Positions 19,571-28,662 of a stretch of 64,000 nt of DNA are shown piece by piece. Origin of the DNA: Labrys sp. KNU-23 (GTDB lineage Bacteria > Pseudomonadota > Alphaproteobacteria > Rhizobiales > Labraceae). Below the pieces are notes generated by a model, which was not told the DNA's origin, made no database searches, and was given only the letters and a program-made list of their open reading frames with translations. Within the stretch, counting starts at the first letter, position 1; each line of letters starts with the position of its first letter. A program made the position numbers and the translations under genes. The DNA lies in the NCBI RefSeq assembly GCF_008330945.1, contig NZ_CP043489.1, positions 1,178,001 through 1,242,000 of the forward strand. The letters are read 5' to 3'.

Positions 19571-19660
19571 ATGCGTGGCCGGTTTGATCTGGCGGATTTC
19601 GAGCGGTCGCTGATCGAGCCATTGCTGCCGCAAAAGAACCGGGGCGTTGCGCGCGGGGCG
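19571..19660 (+). pseudogene. IS5-like transposase remnant, N-terminal piece
   Basis: From the ATG at 19571 the frame reads MRGRFDLADFERSLIEPLLP followed by QKNRGVARG, matching the start of IS5-family transposases, and then loses similarity. A GGCTCC-GGAA-GGGAGCC hairpin lies just upstream. It is too short to be functional. Confidence 0.65.
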
Positions 19661-19712
19661 CCATCACGCACTTCGCCACCCATATCTGGATTTAACAACT
19701 CAGAGCCGCGGC

Positions 19713-20195
19713 CTAAGGTTCGAAAAACGCCGAATGCCTGTAGCGCCTGTCGAAATCCTTGATGGCGATGTTGAGTTCGCGGAAGAGGCATATCAATGCA
19801 TGGGCAAACAATATGATCGATATCACGAACAACAGCGAAGCCCCCCATTCGCGCTGCATGCCGACCAAGGCGTTGAAGAATACGATCAGGATGACCATCG
19901 CCACGCAGATGCCGGCAGCGACGATCGAGCGGATGCCCCGATAAAGCAGACGTCCCCGTCGGGTGAGCCACCTGGCCAGGAGAGCGCGATCCTGTCCATC
20001 GAGATGGGCCAGCGTCTTTTCCTCGAGTTCACGGATGCGATCGCTGACGCGCCAGAGGCGGTTCATCAGAAGCGTTAGAAAGGAGGCCACTGCAAGCAGC
20101 AAAAACGCCGGCGCCAACGCCTGAGGCGCGATCAGCGAAAAGCGTACGCTGGTGATTCTCAATGCAGCATCACTGAGCCATAAATTGAAATCCAC
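19713..20195 (-). CDS. DUF2721 membrane protein
   Basis: The 160-residue protein has a hydrophobic segment at about 22-44, a basic central helix containing NRLWRVSDRIRELEE, and a second hydrophobic pair at about 85-140, as in DUF2721 proteins. The GTG at 20195 has GGAG eight bases upstream and begins VDFNLWLSDAALRITSVR; a longer frame to 20258 lacks support. Function unknown; it appears to be transcribed alone. Confidence 0.75.
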   Translation of the reverse strand: MDFNLWLSDAALRITSVRFSLIAPQALAPAFLLLAVASFLTLLMNRLWRVSDRIRELEEKTLAHLDGQDRALLARWLTRRGRLLYRGIRSIVAAGICVAMVILIVFFNALVGMQREWGASLLFVISIILFAHALICLFRELNIAIKDFDRRYRHSAFFEP

Positions 20196-20565
20196 CGAAT
20201 TAGCTCCGCGTCCGACTCTGAAGTGCACCGCCTCCAGGCGGCAGATTTCGTAAATCACGCGGGGACAGAGTAGTGCGCCCTTTACAAGGTAACAACTGTT
20301 CCTGGCTTTCTTCGCACAATTCCCATTCTTGCAAGAGCGCTACTTCTGCGATCGGCTTTTGCAACTTGACCGATCGTCGACCTCGCCGTTGCGAGCCTTT
20401 CGCCCTCCAAAACCAAACAACCGCTCAACTTTTCGGACCCACGCTACAGATCGAACGACCTGGATCAAGAACCGGAAGACCGCTCAAATCCTGCAAAGGC
20501 AAGCCGAAACCTGTATTGAGGAAAAGATCGCCGTAACTTCATGGCATTACCGCGCGGAGGGCTTC
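20196..20565. other. 370-nt divergent intergenic region, no feature recognised
   Basis: Between the DUF2721 gene (minus) and the cupin gene (plus). It is less GC-rich than the flanks and holds a small CCGCC-TCCA-GGCGG hairpin at about 20228-20241. I see no RNA gene or clear promoter. Confidence 0.4.
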
Positions 20566-20958
20566 ATGATCGGGGAAACTCGACTCGTCATCACCCGGGA
20601 GGAAGAGCGGCCCCGGGAAGCCTGGGACGATCCGGCCAAGGGGAGCGTAGCCTGGCACACTTTGTTCAGCGCGGATATCACGCCGACGGACAGCCTCAGC
20701 GCGGGGATCGCCATATTGCCGCCCGGCGGCAATAATCCGCCTCACCGCCACGCCGAACCGGAACTTTATCTCATCCTGGAAGGCAGCGGCGTGCTCACGG
20801 TCGACGGCGTACAGAGCCCTGTCGGCAAGGGAGCAGCGATCTTCATTCCCGGCAATGCCTGGCATTCGCTGCGCAACGAGCTCGATACGGAACTTCGGCT
20901 CTTCTACGTCTTCCCGGCCGGACGCTTTTCGGATGTGGTCTACGAGTTTCCCGATTGA
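20566..20958 (+). CDS. cupin domain protein
   Basis: A 130-residue cupin. Motif 1 (PPHRHAEPELYLILEGSG) has the two histidines and glutamate for a metal ion; motif 2 (GAAIFIPGNAWHSLRN) supplies the fourth ligand. The ATG at 20566 is preceded by GCGGAGGG. Neighbours do not suggest a substrate. It shares no close sequence with the cupin at 1810-2142. Confidence 0.85.
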   Translation: MIGETRLVITREEERPREAWDDPAKGSVAWHTLFSADITPTDSLSAGIAILPPGGNNPPHRHAEPELYLILEGSGVLTVDGVQSPVGKGAAIFIPGNAWHSLRNELDTELRLFYVFPAGRFSDVVYEFPD

Positions 20959-20990
20959 GCTCGGACATCGCCGCCGTAATGTCCGCACCC

Positions 20991-21018
20991 AGGAAAATGG
21001 CCCGGTTTCCCGGGCCAT
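20991..21018 (-). terminator. terminator after galU
   Basis: A perfect 9-bp stem (ATGGCCCGG with CCGGGCCAT, 4-nt loop). Read on the minus strand it is followed by TTTTCC, 17 nt after the galU stop. It also lies after the converging cupin gene and may work for both. Confidence 0.75.
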
Positions 21019-21034
21019 CTCATTCAGAACCTTG

Positions 21035-21910
21035 TCAGCCCAGCAGGGCCTTCAATTCCGCCCTCAGCTCGTCGCCAAGGCCCTCGCGCTCGAGCGCGTA
21101 GGCGACATTGGCGGTCAGGAAGCCGATCTTCATGCCGGTGTCGTAGATGCGGCCCTTGAACACCGAACCGTAGAATTTCTGCCCCTGGGCCAGCTTCAGC
21201 ATGGAATCGGTGAGCTGGATCTCGCCGCCCGCGCCGCGCTCCTGCTTTTCCAGGAGATCGAAGATCTCGGGCTGCAGGATGTAGCGGCCGGATACCGCCA
21301 GGTTGGACGGCGCCGTACCCTTCTTCGGCTTCTCAACCATCTGGGTGATCTCGAAGGCATTGCCGCCCACGCTCTCGCCCTTGCCGACGATACCATATTG
21401 ATGCGTCTGGTCCTCCGGCGCCTCGAACACGGCGATATGGTTGCCGCCGACCTTGTTGTAGGCCTCCACCATCTCGGCCAGGCATCCCTTGCCCTTGCCG
21501 TGATGCAGCATGTCGGGCAGCAGCAGAGCGAAGGGCTCGCGCCCGACGATCTCGCGGGCGCACCAGACGGCATGGCCGAGGCCAAGCGGCGCCTGCTGGC
21601 GCGTGAAGCTGGTCTGGCCCGCGCCCGGCAAGGCACGCTGCAATTCCTCAAAGGCCTCCATCTTGCCGCGCTCCTTGAGCGTGGCGTCGAGTTCGTAGGC
21701 AATGTCGAAATGATCCTCGATCACACCCTTGTTGCGGCCGGTCACGAAGATGAAGTGCTCGATGCCGGCTTCGCGGGCCTCATCCACCACATGCTGGATG
21801 ACGGGTTTGTCCACCACGGTGAGCATCTCCTTGGGCACCGACTTCGTGGCAGGCAGAAAACGCGTGCCGAGGCCGGCGACGGGAAATACAGCTTTGCGAA
21901 TGCGCGTCAT
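21035..21910 (-). CDS. galU: UTP-glucose-1-phosphate uridylyltransferase
   Basis: The 291-residue enzyme makes UDP-glucose from UTP and glucose 1-phosphate for exopolysaccharide, LPS and glucan synthesis. The nucleotide-binding [18 protein letters not shown] is at about 13-30; [13 protein letters not shown] and GLGHAVWCA are typical of GalU. ATG 21910 has AAAGG upstream. It is monocistronic. Confidence 0.96.
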   Translation of the reverse strand: MTRIRKAVFPVAGLGTRFLPATKSVPKEMLTVVDKPVIQHVVDEAREAGIEHFIFVTGRNKGVIEDHFDIAYELDATLKERGKMEAFEELQRALPGAGQTSFTRQQAPLGLGHAVWCAREIVGREPFALLLPDMLHHGKGKGCLAEMVEAYNKVGGNHIAVFEAPEDQTHQYGIVGKGESVGGNAFEITQMVEKPKKGTAPSNLAVSGRYILQPEIFDLLEKQERGAGGEIQLTDSMLKLAQGQKFYGSVFKGRIYDTGMKIGFLTANVAYALEREGLGDELRAELKALLG

Positions 21911-22303
21911 TGGAAACCTTTGATACGTGCCCTTGGGGAAGGTTGGTTGTTCTTATTGCCCCCTCGGATGAAGGAACGGTTTATAAGACCCTACTCAGAG
22001 TCTGGCCTTGCAGCAATCTCGCCCTTGCCTGCCTCAAGCGTCAAAAATGAGGTGGATTCGAAATCGCCCACAACTTCCTACTGATTTCTGCCTGTCGGAG
22101 CCGAAGCGGCCGGCAGACAAGGGGATCGCTTCCGCTATTCCGATCATTCCGCCAACAGGAATCCGAGCGGTGCAGCTTGCCCAATTTCGCATTGCTGGCT
22201 ACTGCTTCTCGACACAATTGAGTGGCAGGTGGGCGGGCCCGTCGAAAGACAGATGAACCAGGACCTGGCGCAGGGGGCGTCGGCAAGCCTGGCTGGAGAT
22301 CGT
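21911..22303. other. 393-nt divergent intergenic region (galU / GGDEF-EAL)
   Basis: Holds the promoters of galU (minus) and of the GGDEF-EAL gene (plus). TTTATAAGA near 21980 could be a -10-like box. No repeat, terminator or RNA gene was recognised. Confidence 0.4.
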
Positions 22304-25189
22304 ATGTTGCAGTTCATTCGCGTCGTCGCAGCCACTTTGGTCATGATGCTCGTCATGGCGATGGTCGGCGGCGCTGCGCATGCCCTGGAGCCGGTTGACG
22401 TCAACGGCGAGGTCGATGCCATCGATCTGCTGCCCGCTGTCGAAAACTATTCCAGCCAGGGCGACCGCATCCAGATCCAGACCGCCCCCGGCGCCGATGG
22501 CATCGTGCGCCGCATCGAGGTGCGTTCGAAGCAGCCGGGCACCAATCCGCATTGGATCGTGTTCGCCCTCGCCAACACCACCGACGAGCAGATCGACCGC
22601 ATCGTGGTGGCGCCGCATTTCCGCCTGGTCGGCTCCGGCCTGGTCTGGCCAGATCTCGGCGCCTCTCGCCTCGCGGAAATCACGCCCAGCCAGGGCTTCC
22701 AGCCCGAGCGGCAGGAAGATGACGACGCCGACGTCTTCCGGGTAACGCTCGATCCGGGCTCACGCGTGACCTTTGTCGCCGAATTGCGCACCTCCAAGCT
22801 GCCTCAGCTCTTCTTGTGGGATCCCGACGCCTATAAGGACAAGGTGAACTCGCTCACCCTCTACAAGGGCATCGTGCTCGGCATTGCCGGCCTGCTGGCC
22901 CTGTTCCTCACCATCGCCTTCGTGGTGAAGGGCACGGCGATGTTCCCCGCCGCCGCCGCGCTGGCCTGGGCGGTGCTGGCCTATCTGGCCATCGATTTCG
23001 GCTTTCTGCACAAATTCCTCGCCATTCCGCCGGATGGAGACAGGGTGTGGCGCGCGGGTGCCGAGGCCGTGTTCTCGGCCACGCTCCTCGTCTTCCTGTT
23101 CGCCTATCTCAATCTCAACCGCTGGCATGTGCGCTATTCCGTGGTCTCGGCGCTCTGGCTGGTCGCCCTCGCCACCCTCGTCGGCCTGGCGGTGATCAAC
23201 GCCCCCGTCGCCGCCGGCATCGCCCGCATCTCCATCGCCACGCTCGCCGTCGTCGGCCTCTTGATCATCCTGCTGCTGGCCTTCTACGGCTATGACCGGG
23301 CCGTGATGCTGATACCCACCTGGACCTTGCTGCTGGGCTGGGTGGCAGCGGCCGGATTGACCATCATGGGCCATCTCACCAACGACCTGGTGCAGCCGGC
23401 CCTCACCGGCGGCCTGGTGCTGGTGGTGATGCTGATCGGCTTCACGGTGATGCAGCACGCCTTCGCCGGCAGTGCCTTTGCACCCGGCCTGATGACCGAT
23501 ACCGAACGCAAGGCCCTCGCCCTCACCGGCTCGGGCGACGTGGTCTGGGACTGGGACGTGCCGGCCGACCGCATCTATGTCAGCCCCGAGGCCGACCAGC
23601 TGCTGGGCGTCGCCCCCGGCGCCCTCGACGGGCCGGCCAGCGAATGGCTCGAGCTCGTCCACATCTTCGATCGCGACCGCTTCCGCACCGCCCTCGATGC
23701 GGTGATCGACCAGCGCCGCGGCCGTGTCAGCCTGGATTTTCGCATCCGCGCCGCCGACGGCCACTATATGTGGCTCAACCTCAAGGCCCGGCCCGTGGTG
23801 GGCTCGGACGGCGAAGTGGTGCGTTGCGTCGGCACCGTCTCCGACGTCACCGAACAGAAGACGGCGGAAGAGCGCCTGCTGCACGATGCCGTCAGGGACA
23901 ATCTGACCGGCCTGCCCAATCGCGAGCTCTTCACCGACCGGCTGGAAGCCGCATTGGTCCAGGCCAAGCAGGACGGCACCACCAAGCCGACGGTGCTGAT
24001 CCTCGACCTCGATCGCTACAAGCAGGTCAACGACGCCGTCGGTCATTCCGTCGGCGATTCGATCCTGCTGACGGTGTCGCGCCGGCTTTCACGCCTGATG
24101 AAGCCCCGCGACAGCGTCTGCCGCATCTTCGGCGATCAGTTCGGCGTCCTTCTGCTGTCGGAACCCGATCCGGAGCGCATCTCGGCGTTTGCGGAATCGA
24201 TCCGCCGCTCGCTGCGCGCGCCCATCGCCGTGGCCGACCGCGAAATCTTCCTCACCGCCTCGATCGGCGTGGCGATGTATGATCCCCAGGCTCCGGTCAA
24301 GGCCGACGAACTGATCAAGGATGCCGAGATCGCCATGTACAACGCCAAGAAGATCGGCGGTGATCGCATCGAGATCTTCCGGGCGGCCATGCGCGTCGAA
24401 CGGCCGGATCGCTCCTCCCTCGAAGCCGATCTGCGGCGGGCGATCGAACGCGACGAGCTGAAAGTGCTGTTCCAGCCGGTGGTGCGCCTGCAGGATCGCA
24501 CCATTGCCGGTTTCGAGGCGATCGTACGCTGGGAACATCCCAAGCTCGGCCGCCTGCCGCCGGGAGAATTCAACGCCATGGCCGAGGAGACGGGGCTGAT
24601 CGTCGATGTCGGCCTGTTCGTGCTCGACCGCACCGCCCGCCAGCTCTCGATCTGGCAGCGCCTCGTCGAGGTCGAGCCGCCGCTGTTCGGTATGGTCAAC
24701 ATCTCCAGCCGGCAATTGCTGCGCCAGGACCTCGTCCAGGACATCAAGGCGGTGATGGCGCGGGCAGGCATCGAGCGCGGCTCGCTCAAGCTCGAGGTTT
24801 CCGAGAGCCTGGTGATGGAAAATCCAGAATATGGGGCCCAGATCCTGGCCCAGCTCAGCGATCTCGGCGTCGGCCTCGCCATGGACGGCTTCGGCACCGG
24901 CTATTCCAGCCTGTCCTATCTGCAGCGCTTCCCCTTCGACATGCTCAAGATCGATCCGAGCTTCGTGAAGGAGGGCGAGCGCGGCCGCCCGGTGATCTTG
25001 CGCTCGATCATCGCCATGGCGGGCGACCTGGGCATGGAAATCATCGCCGATGGCGCCGAGGCCGACAGCGACGCGGAGGAACTCGGCGAGCTCGGCTGCC
25101 AGTTCGCCCAGGGCGAGGCCTTCGGCGATCCCGTGACCGCGGAAGAAGCCCGCAGACTGATCGCCGGGCCGATACGACTGCGAGCGTAA
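22304..25189 (+). CDS. membrane GGDEF-EAL protein with PAS domain and altered catalytic motifs
   Basis: The 961-residue protein has a signal peptide (1-26), a periplasmic beta-rich domain (about 27-175), some seven or eight transmembrane helices (about 180-405, 7TMR-DISM-like), a PAS domain (about 415-540), then GGDEF (about 545-705) and EAL (about 715-955). The diguanylate cyclase signature is FGDQF (609-613) instead of GGDEF. In the EAL domain the glutamate at 738 is kept (EAIVRW), but the second Asp of DDFGTG is Gly862 and the AEGVE glutamate is Asp916. Both activities are therefore doubtful; it may instead bind GTP or c-di-GMP. ATG 22304 has GGAG upstream; ATG 22253 is an alternative. Confidence 0.9.
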   Translation: MLQFIRVVAATLVMMLVMAMVGGAAHALEPVDVNGEVDAIDLLPAVENYSSQGDRIQIQTAPGADGIVRRIEVRSKQPGTNPHWIVFALANTTDEQIDRIVVAPHFRLVGSGLVWPDLGASRLAEITPSQGFQPERQEDDDADVFRVTLDPGSRVTFVAELRTSKLPQLFLWDPDAYKDKVNSLTLYKGIVLGIAGLLALFLTIAFVVKGTAMFPAAAALAWAVLAYLAIDFGFLHKFLAIPPDGDRVWRAGAEAVFSATLLVFLFAYLNLNRWHVRYSVVSALWLVALATLVGLAVINAPVAAGIARISIATLAVVGLLIILLLAFYGYDRAVMLIPTWTLLLGWVAAAGLTIMGHLTNDLVQPALTGGLVLVVMLIGFTVMQHAFAGSAFAPGLMTDTERKALALTGSGDVVWDWDVPADRIYVSPEADQLLGVAPGALDGPASEWLELVHIFDRDRFRTALDAVIDQRRGRVSLDFRIRAADGHYMWLNLKARPVVGSDGEVVRCVGTVSDVTEQKTAEERLLHDAVRDNLTGLPNRELFTDRLEAALVQAKQDGTTKPTVLILDLDRYKQVNDAVGHSVGDSILLTVSRRLSRLMKPRDSVCRIFGDQFGVLLLSEPDPERISAFAESIRRSLRAPIAVADREIFLTASIGVAMYDPQAPVKADELIKDAEIAMYNAKKIGGDRIEIFRAAMRVERPDRSSLEADLRRAIERDELKVLFQPVVRLQDRTIAGFEAIVRWEHPKLGRLPPGEFNAMAEETGLIVDVGLFVLDRTARQLSIWQRLVEVEPPLFGMVNISSRQLLRQDLVQDIKAVMARAGIERGSLKLEVSESLVMENPEYGAQILAQLSDLGVGLAMDGFGTGYSSLSYLQRFPFDMLKIDPSFVKEGERGRPVILRSIIAMAGDLGMEIIADGAEADSDAEELGELGCQFAQGEAFGDPVTAEEARRLIAGPIRLRA

Positions 25190-25192
25190 TCT

Positions 25193-25227
25193 GGAGCGCG
25201 GACATCCTGTCCGCTCTTGATCCTCGC
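25193..25227 (+). repeat. REP element A (beside RAYT pseudogene)
   Basis: Contains the palindrome GCGGACATCCTGTCCGC at 25198-25214 with flanks GGAGC and TCTTGATCC. The same unit lies inverted at 25922-25952, so the two bracket the RAYT pseudogene. It begins 3 nt after the GGDEF-EAL stop. Confidence 0.85.
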
Positions 25228-25269
25228 CGATTCCGCCAAATCCGCAATCGGTGGCTTTCTTGGCGTGCC

Positions 25270-25890
25270 TCAGCACTCGCCCTCATTGCTTTGTGTTGAG
25301 CGAGCCGCACTCGAATGAGGCCAATCCTCGGCCCGGGTACATAAGCCGGCTGTCACTGCATTGGTCTCGATGTAGTGAAGCGCTCGTTCAAAATGGCTCT
25401 CGTCCCTGATCCGACGATCAAAATACTCGGGAAACCAGAGCATTCCGTGTCGTCCCAGTGTGCGATTGATCCGAAGTGCCGTGAAGGATTTCCAAGAATG
25501 GACGATGGCGGATAGCGTGTGCGGCACGATCGGTGTGGTGAGTACATGGACGTGGTTAGGCATGACACTCCAGGCGTGGAGACGATATCGACCCCGATCG
25601 AAATGAAGCAAAGCACTTTGCACGATAGAACCAATATCGGAACGGGTCAGCAAAGCCCCCCATACTCCTTATCAAGCGCCTCTTCATAACGCCGGCGCTG
25701 CTCGGTTGAATCGGATTCGCGATCGGACGCCTTCAAATCCTGCGCCCAACGGCTCAGCAACTCGCCAGGTAGGGAATCAGCGAGGCGGAAGGTTGATGCT
25801 CCGCGGATGTTCCCCCGCCTCCCAATGAGGCAGATACCCTCGGGAATGCCATTCTACGTCAGGCCGCAGGGGATGTTTCTTCTCCGCCAC
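25270..25890 (-). pseudogene. REP-associated tyrosine transposase (RAYT), frameshifted
   Basis: Read from GTG 25890, the frame gives HSRGYLPHWEAGEHPRSI, as at the start of RAYTs. A one-base insertion at about 25793 moves the continuation FRLADSLPGELLSRWAQDL to another frame, and a second shift near 25653 moves the catalytic part to a third: LHAWSVMPNHVHVL (HUH histidines), WKSFTALRINRTLG, and HYIETNAVTAGL with the likely catalytic Tyr, ending DWPHSSAARS. All three pieces together make a normal-length RAYT. With two frameshifts it is probably inactive, unless these are sequencing errors. REP elements flank it in opposite orientations. Confidence 0.85.
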
Positions 25891-25921
25891 GGCAGTTCCC
25901 TCGAAACGTCCTTGAGGGGTG

Positions 25922-25952
25922 CGGACCAGGAGCGGACAGGATGTCCGCGCTC
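25922..25952 (-). repeat. REP element B (inverted copy)
   Basis: The palindrome GCGGACA-GGA-TGTCCGC at 25932-25948 and its flanks are the reverse complement of element A. It ends 6 nt after (in the minus direction) the yqgE stop. Confidence 0.85.
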
Positions 25953-25957
25953 CAAGA

Positions 25958-26575
25958 TCAAGCGTGGCCGGCATCCCGCGAGAACAGGCCAGGCTCGATG
26001 CCGAGCTTGCGCAGCGCCCGCGTATATTTGGTATCGACCTGGTCATCGAACAGCAGGCCCGAATCAGCATCGCAATGCAGCCAGCCATTGGCCTGGATCT
26101 CGCGCTCGAGCTGACCCGCGCCCCAGCCGGCATAGCCCAGCGCCAGCAAGGCCTGTTCCGGCCCCTCGCCGATGGCAATGCTGCGCAGGATGTCGAGCGT
26201 CGCGGTCAAGCAGATGTTGTCCTCGATCGGCATGGTCGAATTGTCGATGAAGACGTCGTTGGTATGGAGCACGAAGCCCCGCCCCGACTCGACCGGGCCG
26301 CCATTGACGATGCGGATCGGCGCGCCCCTCGGCGCACGCATGTCCGACACGCCGTCGATGACGCCGAGTTGCTTGAGCAGGTCCGGAAAGCGGATGTTCT
26401 TGGCCGGCTGGTTGACCACGATGCCCATGGCACCGTCGGACGAATGCGCACAGATATAGATCACCGTGCGCGCGAAGCGCTCATCCTGCATGGACGGCGT
26501 GGCCACGAGCATTTTACCGTCGAGGAATCCGCCGGATGAATCGCTGCCGAATGGAATGTACCCTGTCATGGACAT
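25958..26575 (-). CDS. YqgE/AlgH family protein (UPF0301)
   Basis: The 205-residue protein shows the family signatures [15 protein letters not shown] (about 14-28), [12 protein letters not shown] and [20 protein letters not shown]. Its biochemical role is not established; AlgH affects alginate regulation in Pseudomonas. Start ATG 26575 or 26569. A DsbD-like gene diverges upstream and a peroxiredoxin follows that, an arrangement seen in other Hyphomicrobiales. Confidence 0.9.
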   Translation of the reverse strand: MSMTGYIPFGSDSSGGFLDGKMLVATPSMQDERFARTVIYICAHSSDGAMGIVVNQPAKNIRFPDLLKQLGVIDGVSDMRAPRGAPIRIVNGGPVESGRGFVLHTNDVFIDNSTMPIEDNICLTATLDILRSIAIGEGPEQALLALGYAGWGAGQLEREIQANGWLHCDADSGLLFDDQVDTKYTRALRKLGIEPGLFSRDAGHA

Positions 26576-26742
26576 GATCGTGCCGTATCGTATCGGCTTT
26601 GTTAAGGCATAAATTTGGCCAACCTTGGCGAAGCGCCGAAGGCAGGCTTCACAAGAGTGTCACGCCTTCGTGCGTGGCGCTATTGACCATTCGCAGTTAT
26701 CCGTCTGCCAACACTCACTCTTTGGAACCGCAAGCTATCCGA

Positions 26743-27573
26743 ATGAAGCGCAGCCTCGCTCTTTCCATTTTCGCCTGGCTTCTCGCCGGGCTCTGCCAGC
26801 CAGCCCTCGCCGGCCAATCGGATCCGAGCCAGTCCGATCCGAAGGCCGTGATCCGGCTGTTGCCGGGACAAGCCCATCCGGAAGGCCTGGCGGGCCTCGA
26901 AATCCAGCTCGCGCCCGGTTGGAAGACCTATTGGCGCAATCCGGGCGATGCCGGCATTCCGCCGACTTTCGACTGGTCCGGATCGGAAAATCTCCGTGAC
27001 GTGACGGTGCTCTGGCCGGCGCCAAGCCGCTACGACCAGGAGGGCGCATCGTCGGCCGTCTATCACGACGAGGTGGTGCTGCCCCTGAGGATCAGCGCGA
27101 TCGATCCGTCCAAGCCCGTCAAGCTGGCCGTTGGCCTCGATTATGCCGCCTGCAAGACGATCTGCGTCCCGGCCAAGGGCAGCGCCGACGTCACCCTTCC
27201 GCCGGGCACGCCGGCGCAAGGGGATGGCAGCGCCGAGATCGCGCAAGCCTTGAAAAAGGTACCGGTACCGCAGGAGATCGGCGCGACCGCTCCCCTCGCC
27301 ATCAAGCAGGTTCGCCTCGACACTTCGACCAGCCCCGCACACCTGACCATCGACGTAACAGCCCCTTCCTCCTCCGCTTTGTTCGTGGAAGGGCCGATGA
27401 AGTGGTACCTGCCCATGCCGGAACCGGCTGATGGCGCGGACAAGGCCAATCCCCAGCGCTTCGTGCTGCCGCTGGAGGGACTGCCGAAAGGCGCGACCAT
27501 CGCCGGAAACGAGCTGCGCTTCACGCTCTCGACTGGCGAGGCCGGCGTCGAGAGCCTATATCGGTTGCCGTAG
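26743..27573 (+). CDS. periplasmic protein with DsbD alpha-like domain
   Basis: The 276-residue precursor has a signal peptide (about 1-23, ending PALAGQS). The mature part resembles the N-terminal disulfide-interaction domain of DsbD: LEIQLAPGWKTYWRNPGDAGIPPTF, written in parts as QLAPGWKTYWRNPGDAG and PPTFDWSGS, then a cysteine pair in LDYAACKTICVPAKG. There is no DsbD membrane domain, so it is a stand-alone module, perhaps accepting or passing reducing power. The peroxiredoxin gene starts 27 nt downstream, consistent with a redox operon. Confidence 0.8.
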   Translation: MKRSLALSIFAWLLAGLCQPALAGQSDPSQSDPKAVIRLLPGQAHPEGLAGLEIQLAPGWKTYWRNPGDAGIPPTFDWSGSENLRDVTVLWPAPSRYDQEGASSAVYHDEVVLPLRISAIDPSKPVKLAVGLDYAACKTICVPAKGSADVTLPPGTPAQGDGSAEIAQALKKVPVPQEIGATAPLAIKQVRLDTSTSPAHLTIDVTAPSSSALFVEGPMKWYLPMPEPADGADKANPQRFVLPLEGLPKGATIAGNELRFTLSTGEAGVESLYRLP

Positions 27574-27600
27574 ACTCTCGTCATCGCAATGGAGATATCA

Positions 27601-28083
27601 GTGACGATCAAGCCCGGCGACAAACTCCCCGATGTGACGTTCCGTGCGGTGACGCAGGACATGCCAGAGCCCAAGAGCACCGCTGACGTCTTCAGCGGCA
27701 AGAAGGTGGTCCTGTTCGCCGTTCCCGGCGCGTTCACTCCCACCTGCCACCGCAATCATCTGCCGGGCTATCTGGAGCATTACGATGCCTTCAAGGCCAA
27801 GGGCGTCGATACGGTGGCGGTAACCGCCGTCAACGACGCCTTCGTCATGCAGGCCTGGGCCAAGGCCACGGGTGGCCTCGGCAAGATCGAATTCCTCGCC
27901 GACGGCAGCGGCGACTTCGCCAAGGCGATCGGCATGGAACTCGACCGGGTCGCGGCAGGCCTGGGCGTGCGCTCGCAGCGCTATGCCATGCTGGTCGATG
28001 ACGGCGTGGTGAAGGTGCTCAACCTCGACGATGGCGGCAAGCTCGACATTTCCGGCGCCGACACGCTGCTCGGGGCGATCTGA
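27601..28083 (+). CDS. Prx5-type peroxiredoxin
   Basis: The 160-residue protein reduces peroxides with a peroxidatic cysteine, C49 in VPGAFTPTCHRNHLPG. The family start TIKPGDKLPDVTF and the GVRSQRYAMLVDDGVVK stretch are present. GTG 27601 follows GGAG with 7-nt spacing and is preferred to ATG 27589. No glutaredoxin domain is fused. It probably shares a transcript with the DsbD-like gene. Confidence 0.9.
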   Translation: MTIKPGDKLPDVTFRAVTQDMPEPKSTADVFSGKKVVLFAVPGAFTPTCHRNHLPGYLEHYDAFKAKGVDTVAVTAVNDAFVMQAWAKATGGLGKIEFLADGSGDFAKAIGMELDRVAAGLGVRSQRYAMLVDDGVVKVLNLDDGGKLDISGADTLLGAI

Positions 28084-28091
28084 TTCAGATG

Positions 28092-28179
28092 TGCCGGTCT
28101 TCGGACCGGCATAGAAGCACCCATCTTCGGAAAGAGGCCGGTCCCATTCCATCTCTCGATGGAGCTGAGAAGACCGGCC
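28092..28179. terminator. pair of GC hairpins between converging prx and rnhA
   Basis: TGCCGGTC-TTCG-GACCGGCA at 28092-28111 is a UUCG-capped hairpin just after the peroxiredoxin stop. A longer hairpin pairs GGCCGGTC (28136-28143) with GACCGGCC (28172-28179). Neither has a long T run, but the position between converging genes suggests termination. Confidence 0.55.
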
Positions 28180-28188
28180 CACCGATCA

Positions 28189-28662
28189 TCACGATAAGGC
28201 TGCCGCCCTGTCCCGCTTTTCCTGCTGATAGGGCGCCATGCCCTCGCGAGCCAGCTGATCGGCCTCTTCGTTGAGTGGATGGCCGGCATGCCCCTTCACC
28301 CAGTGGAACTCGACCTCATGGCGCTCCAGCGCCGCGTCGAGGCGGCGCCAGAGGTCCTCGTTCTTCACCGGCTTCTTGTCGGCGGTGCGCCAGCCATTGC
28401 GCTTCCAGCCGTGGATCCAGCCAGTGATGCCATTCTTGACATATTGGCTGTCCGTATGGAGGTCGACCGCGCAGCCGCGTGTCAGGGCTTCCAGCCCTTC
28501 GATCGCCGCCTGCAGTTCCATGCGGTTGTTGGTGGTCTCCAGGGCACCGCCGCACAAGGTCTTGCGATGCTCGCCGAACATCAGGATGGCACCCCAGCCG
28601 CCTGGGCCCGGATTGCCCGAGCAGGCACCATCGGTATAGAGCGTCACCTTCTTGGTCGTCAT
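28189..28662 (-). CDS. rnhA: ribonuclease HI
   Basis: The 157-residue enzyme cleaves RNA in RNA-DNA hybrids. Catalytic acidic residues are visible: D11 ([16 protein letters not shown]), E49 (NNRMELQA), D71 ([11 protein letters not shown]), and the final Asp in NEEADQLA. It has the basic-handle sequence typical of type 1 RNase H. The start overlaps the thrB stop by 4 nt, so ispH-thrB-rnhA form one operon. Confidence 0.96.
   Translation of the reverse strand: MTTKKVTLYTDGACSGNPGPGGWGAILMFGEHRKTLCGGALETTNNRMELQAAIEGLEALTRGCAVDLHTDSQYVKNGITGWIHGWKRNGWRTADKKPVKNEDLWRRLDAALERHEVEFHWVKGHAGHPLNEEADQLAREGMAPYQQEKRDRAAALS

Noticed and set aside
25270..25653. 127-codon frame taken as an intact small transposase
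   Set aside because: It starts at a TTG inside the RAYT coding region and lacks the family N-terminus, which is present upstream in two other frames; it is part of a pseudogene.
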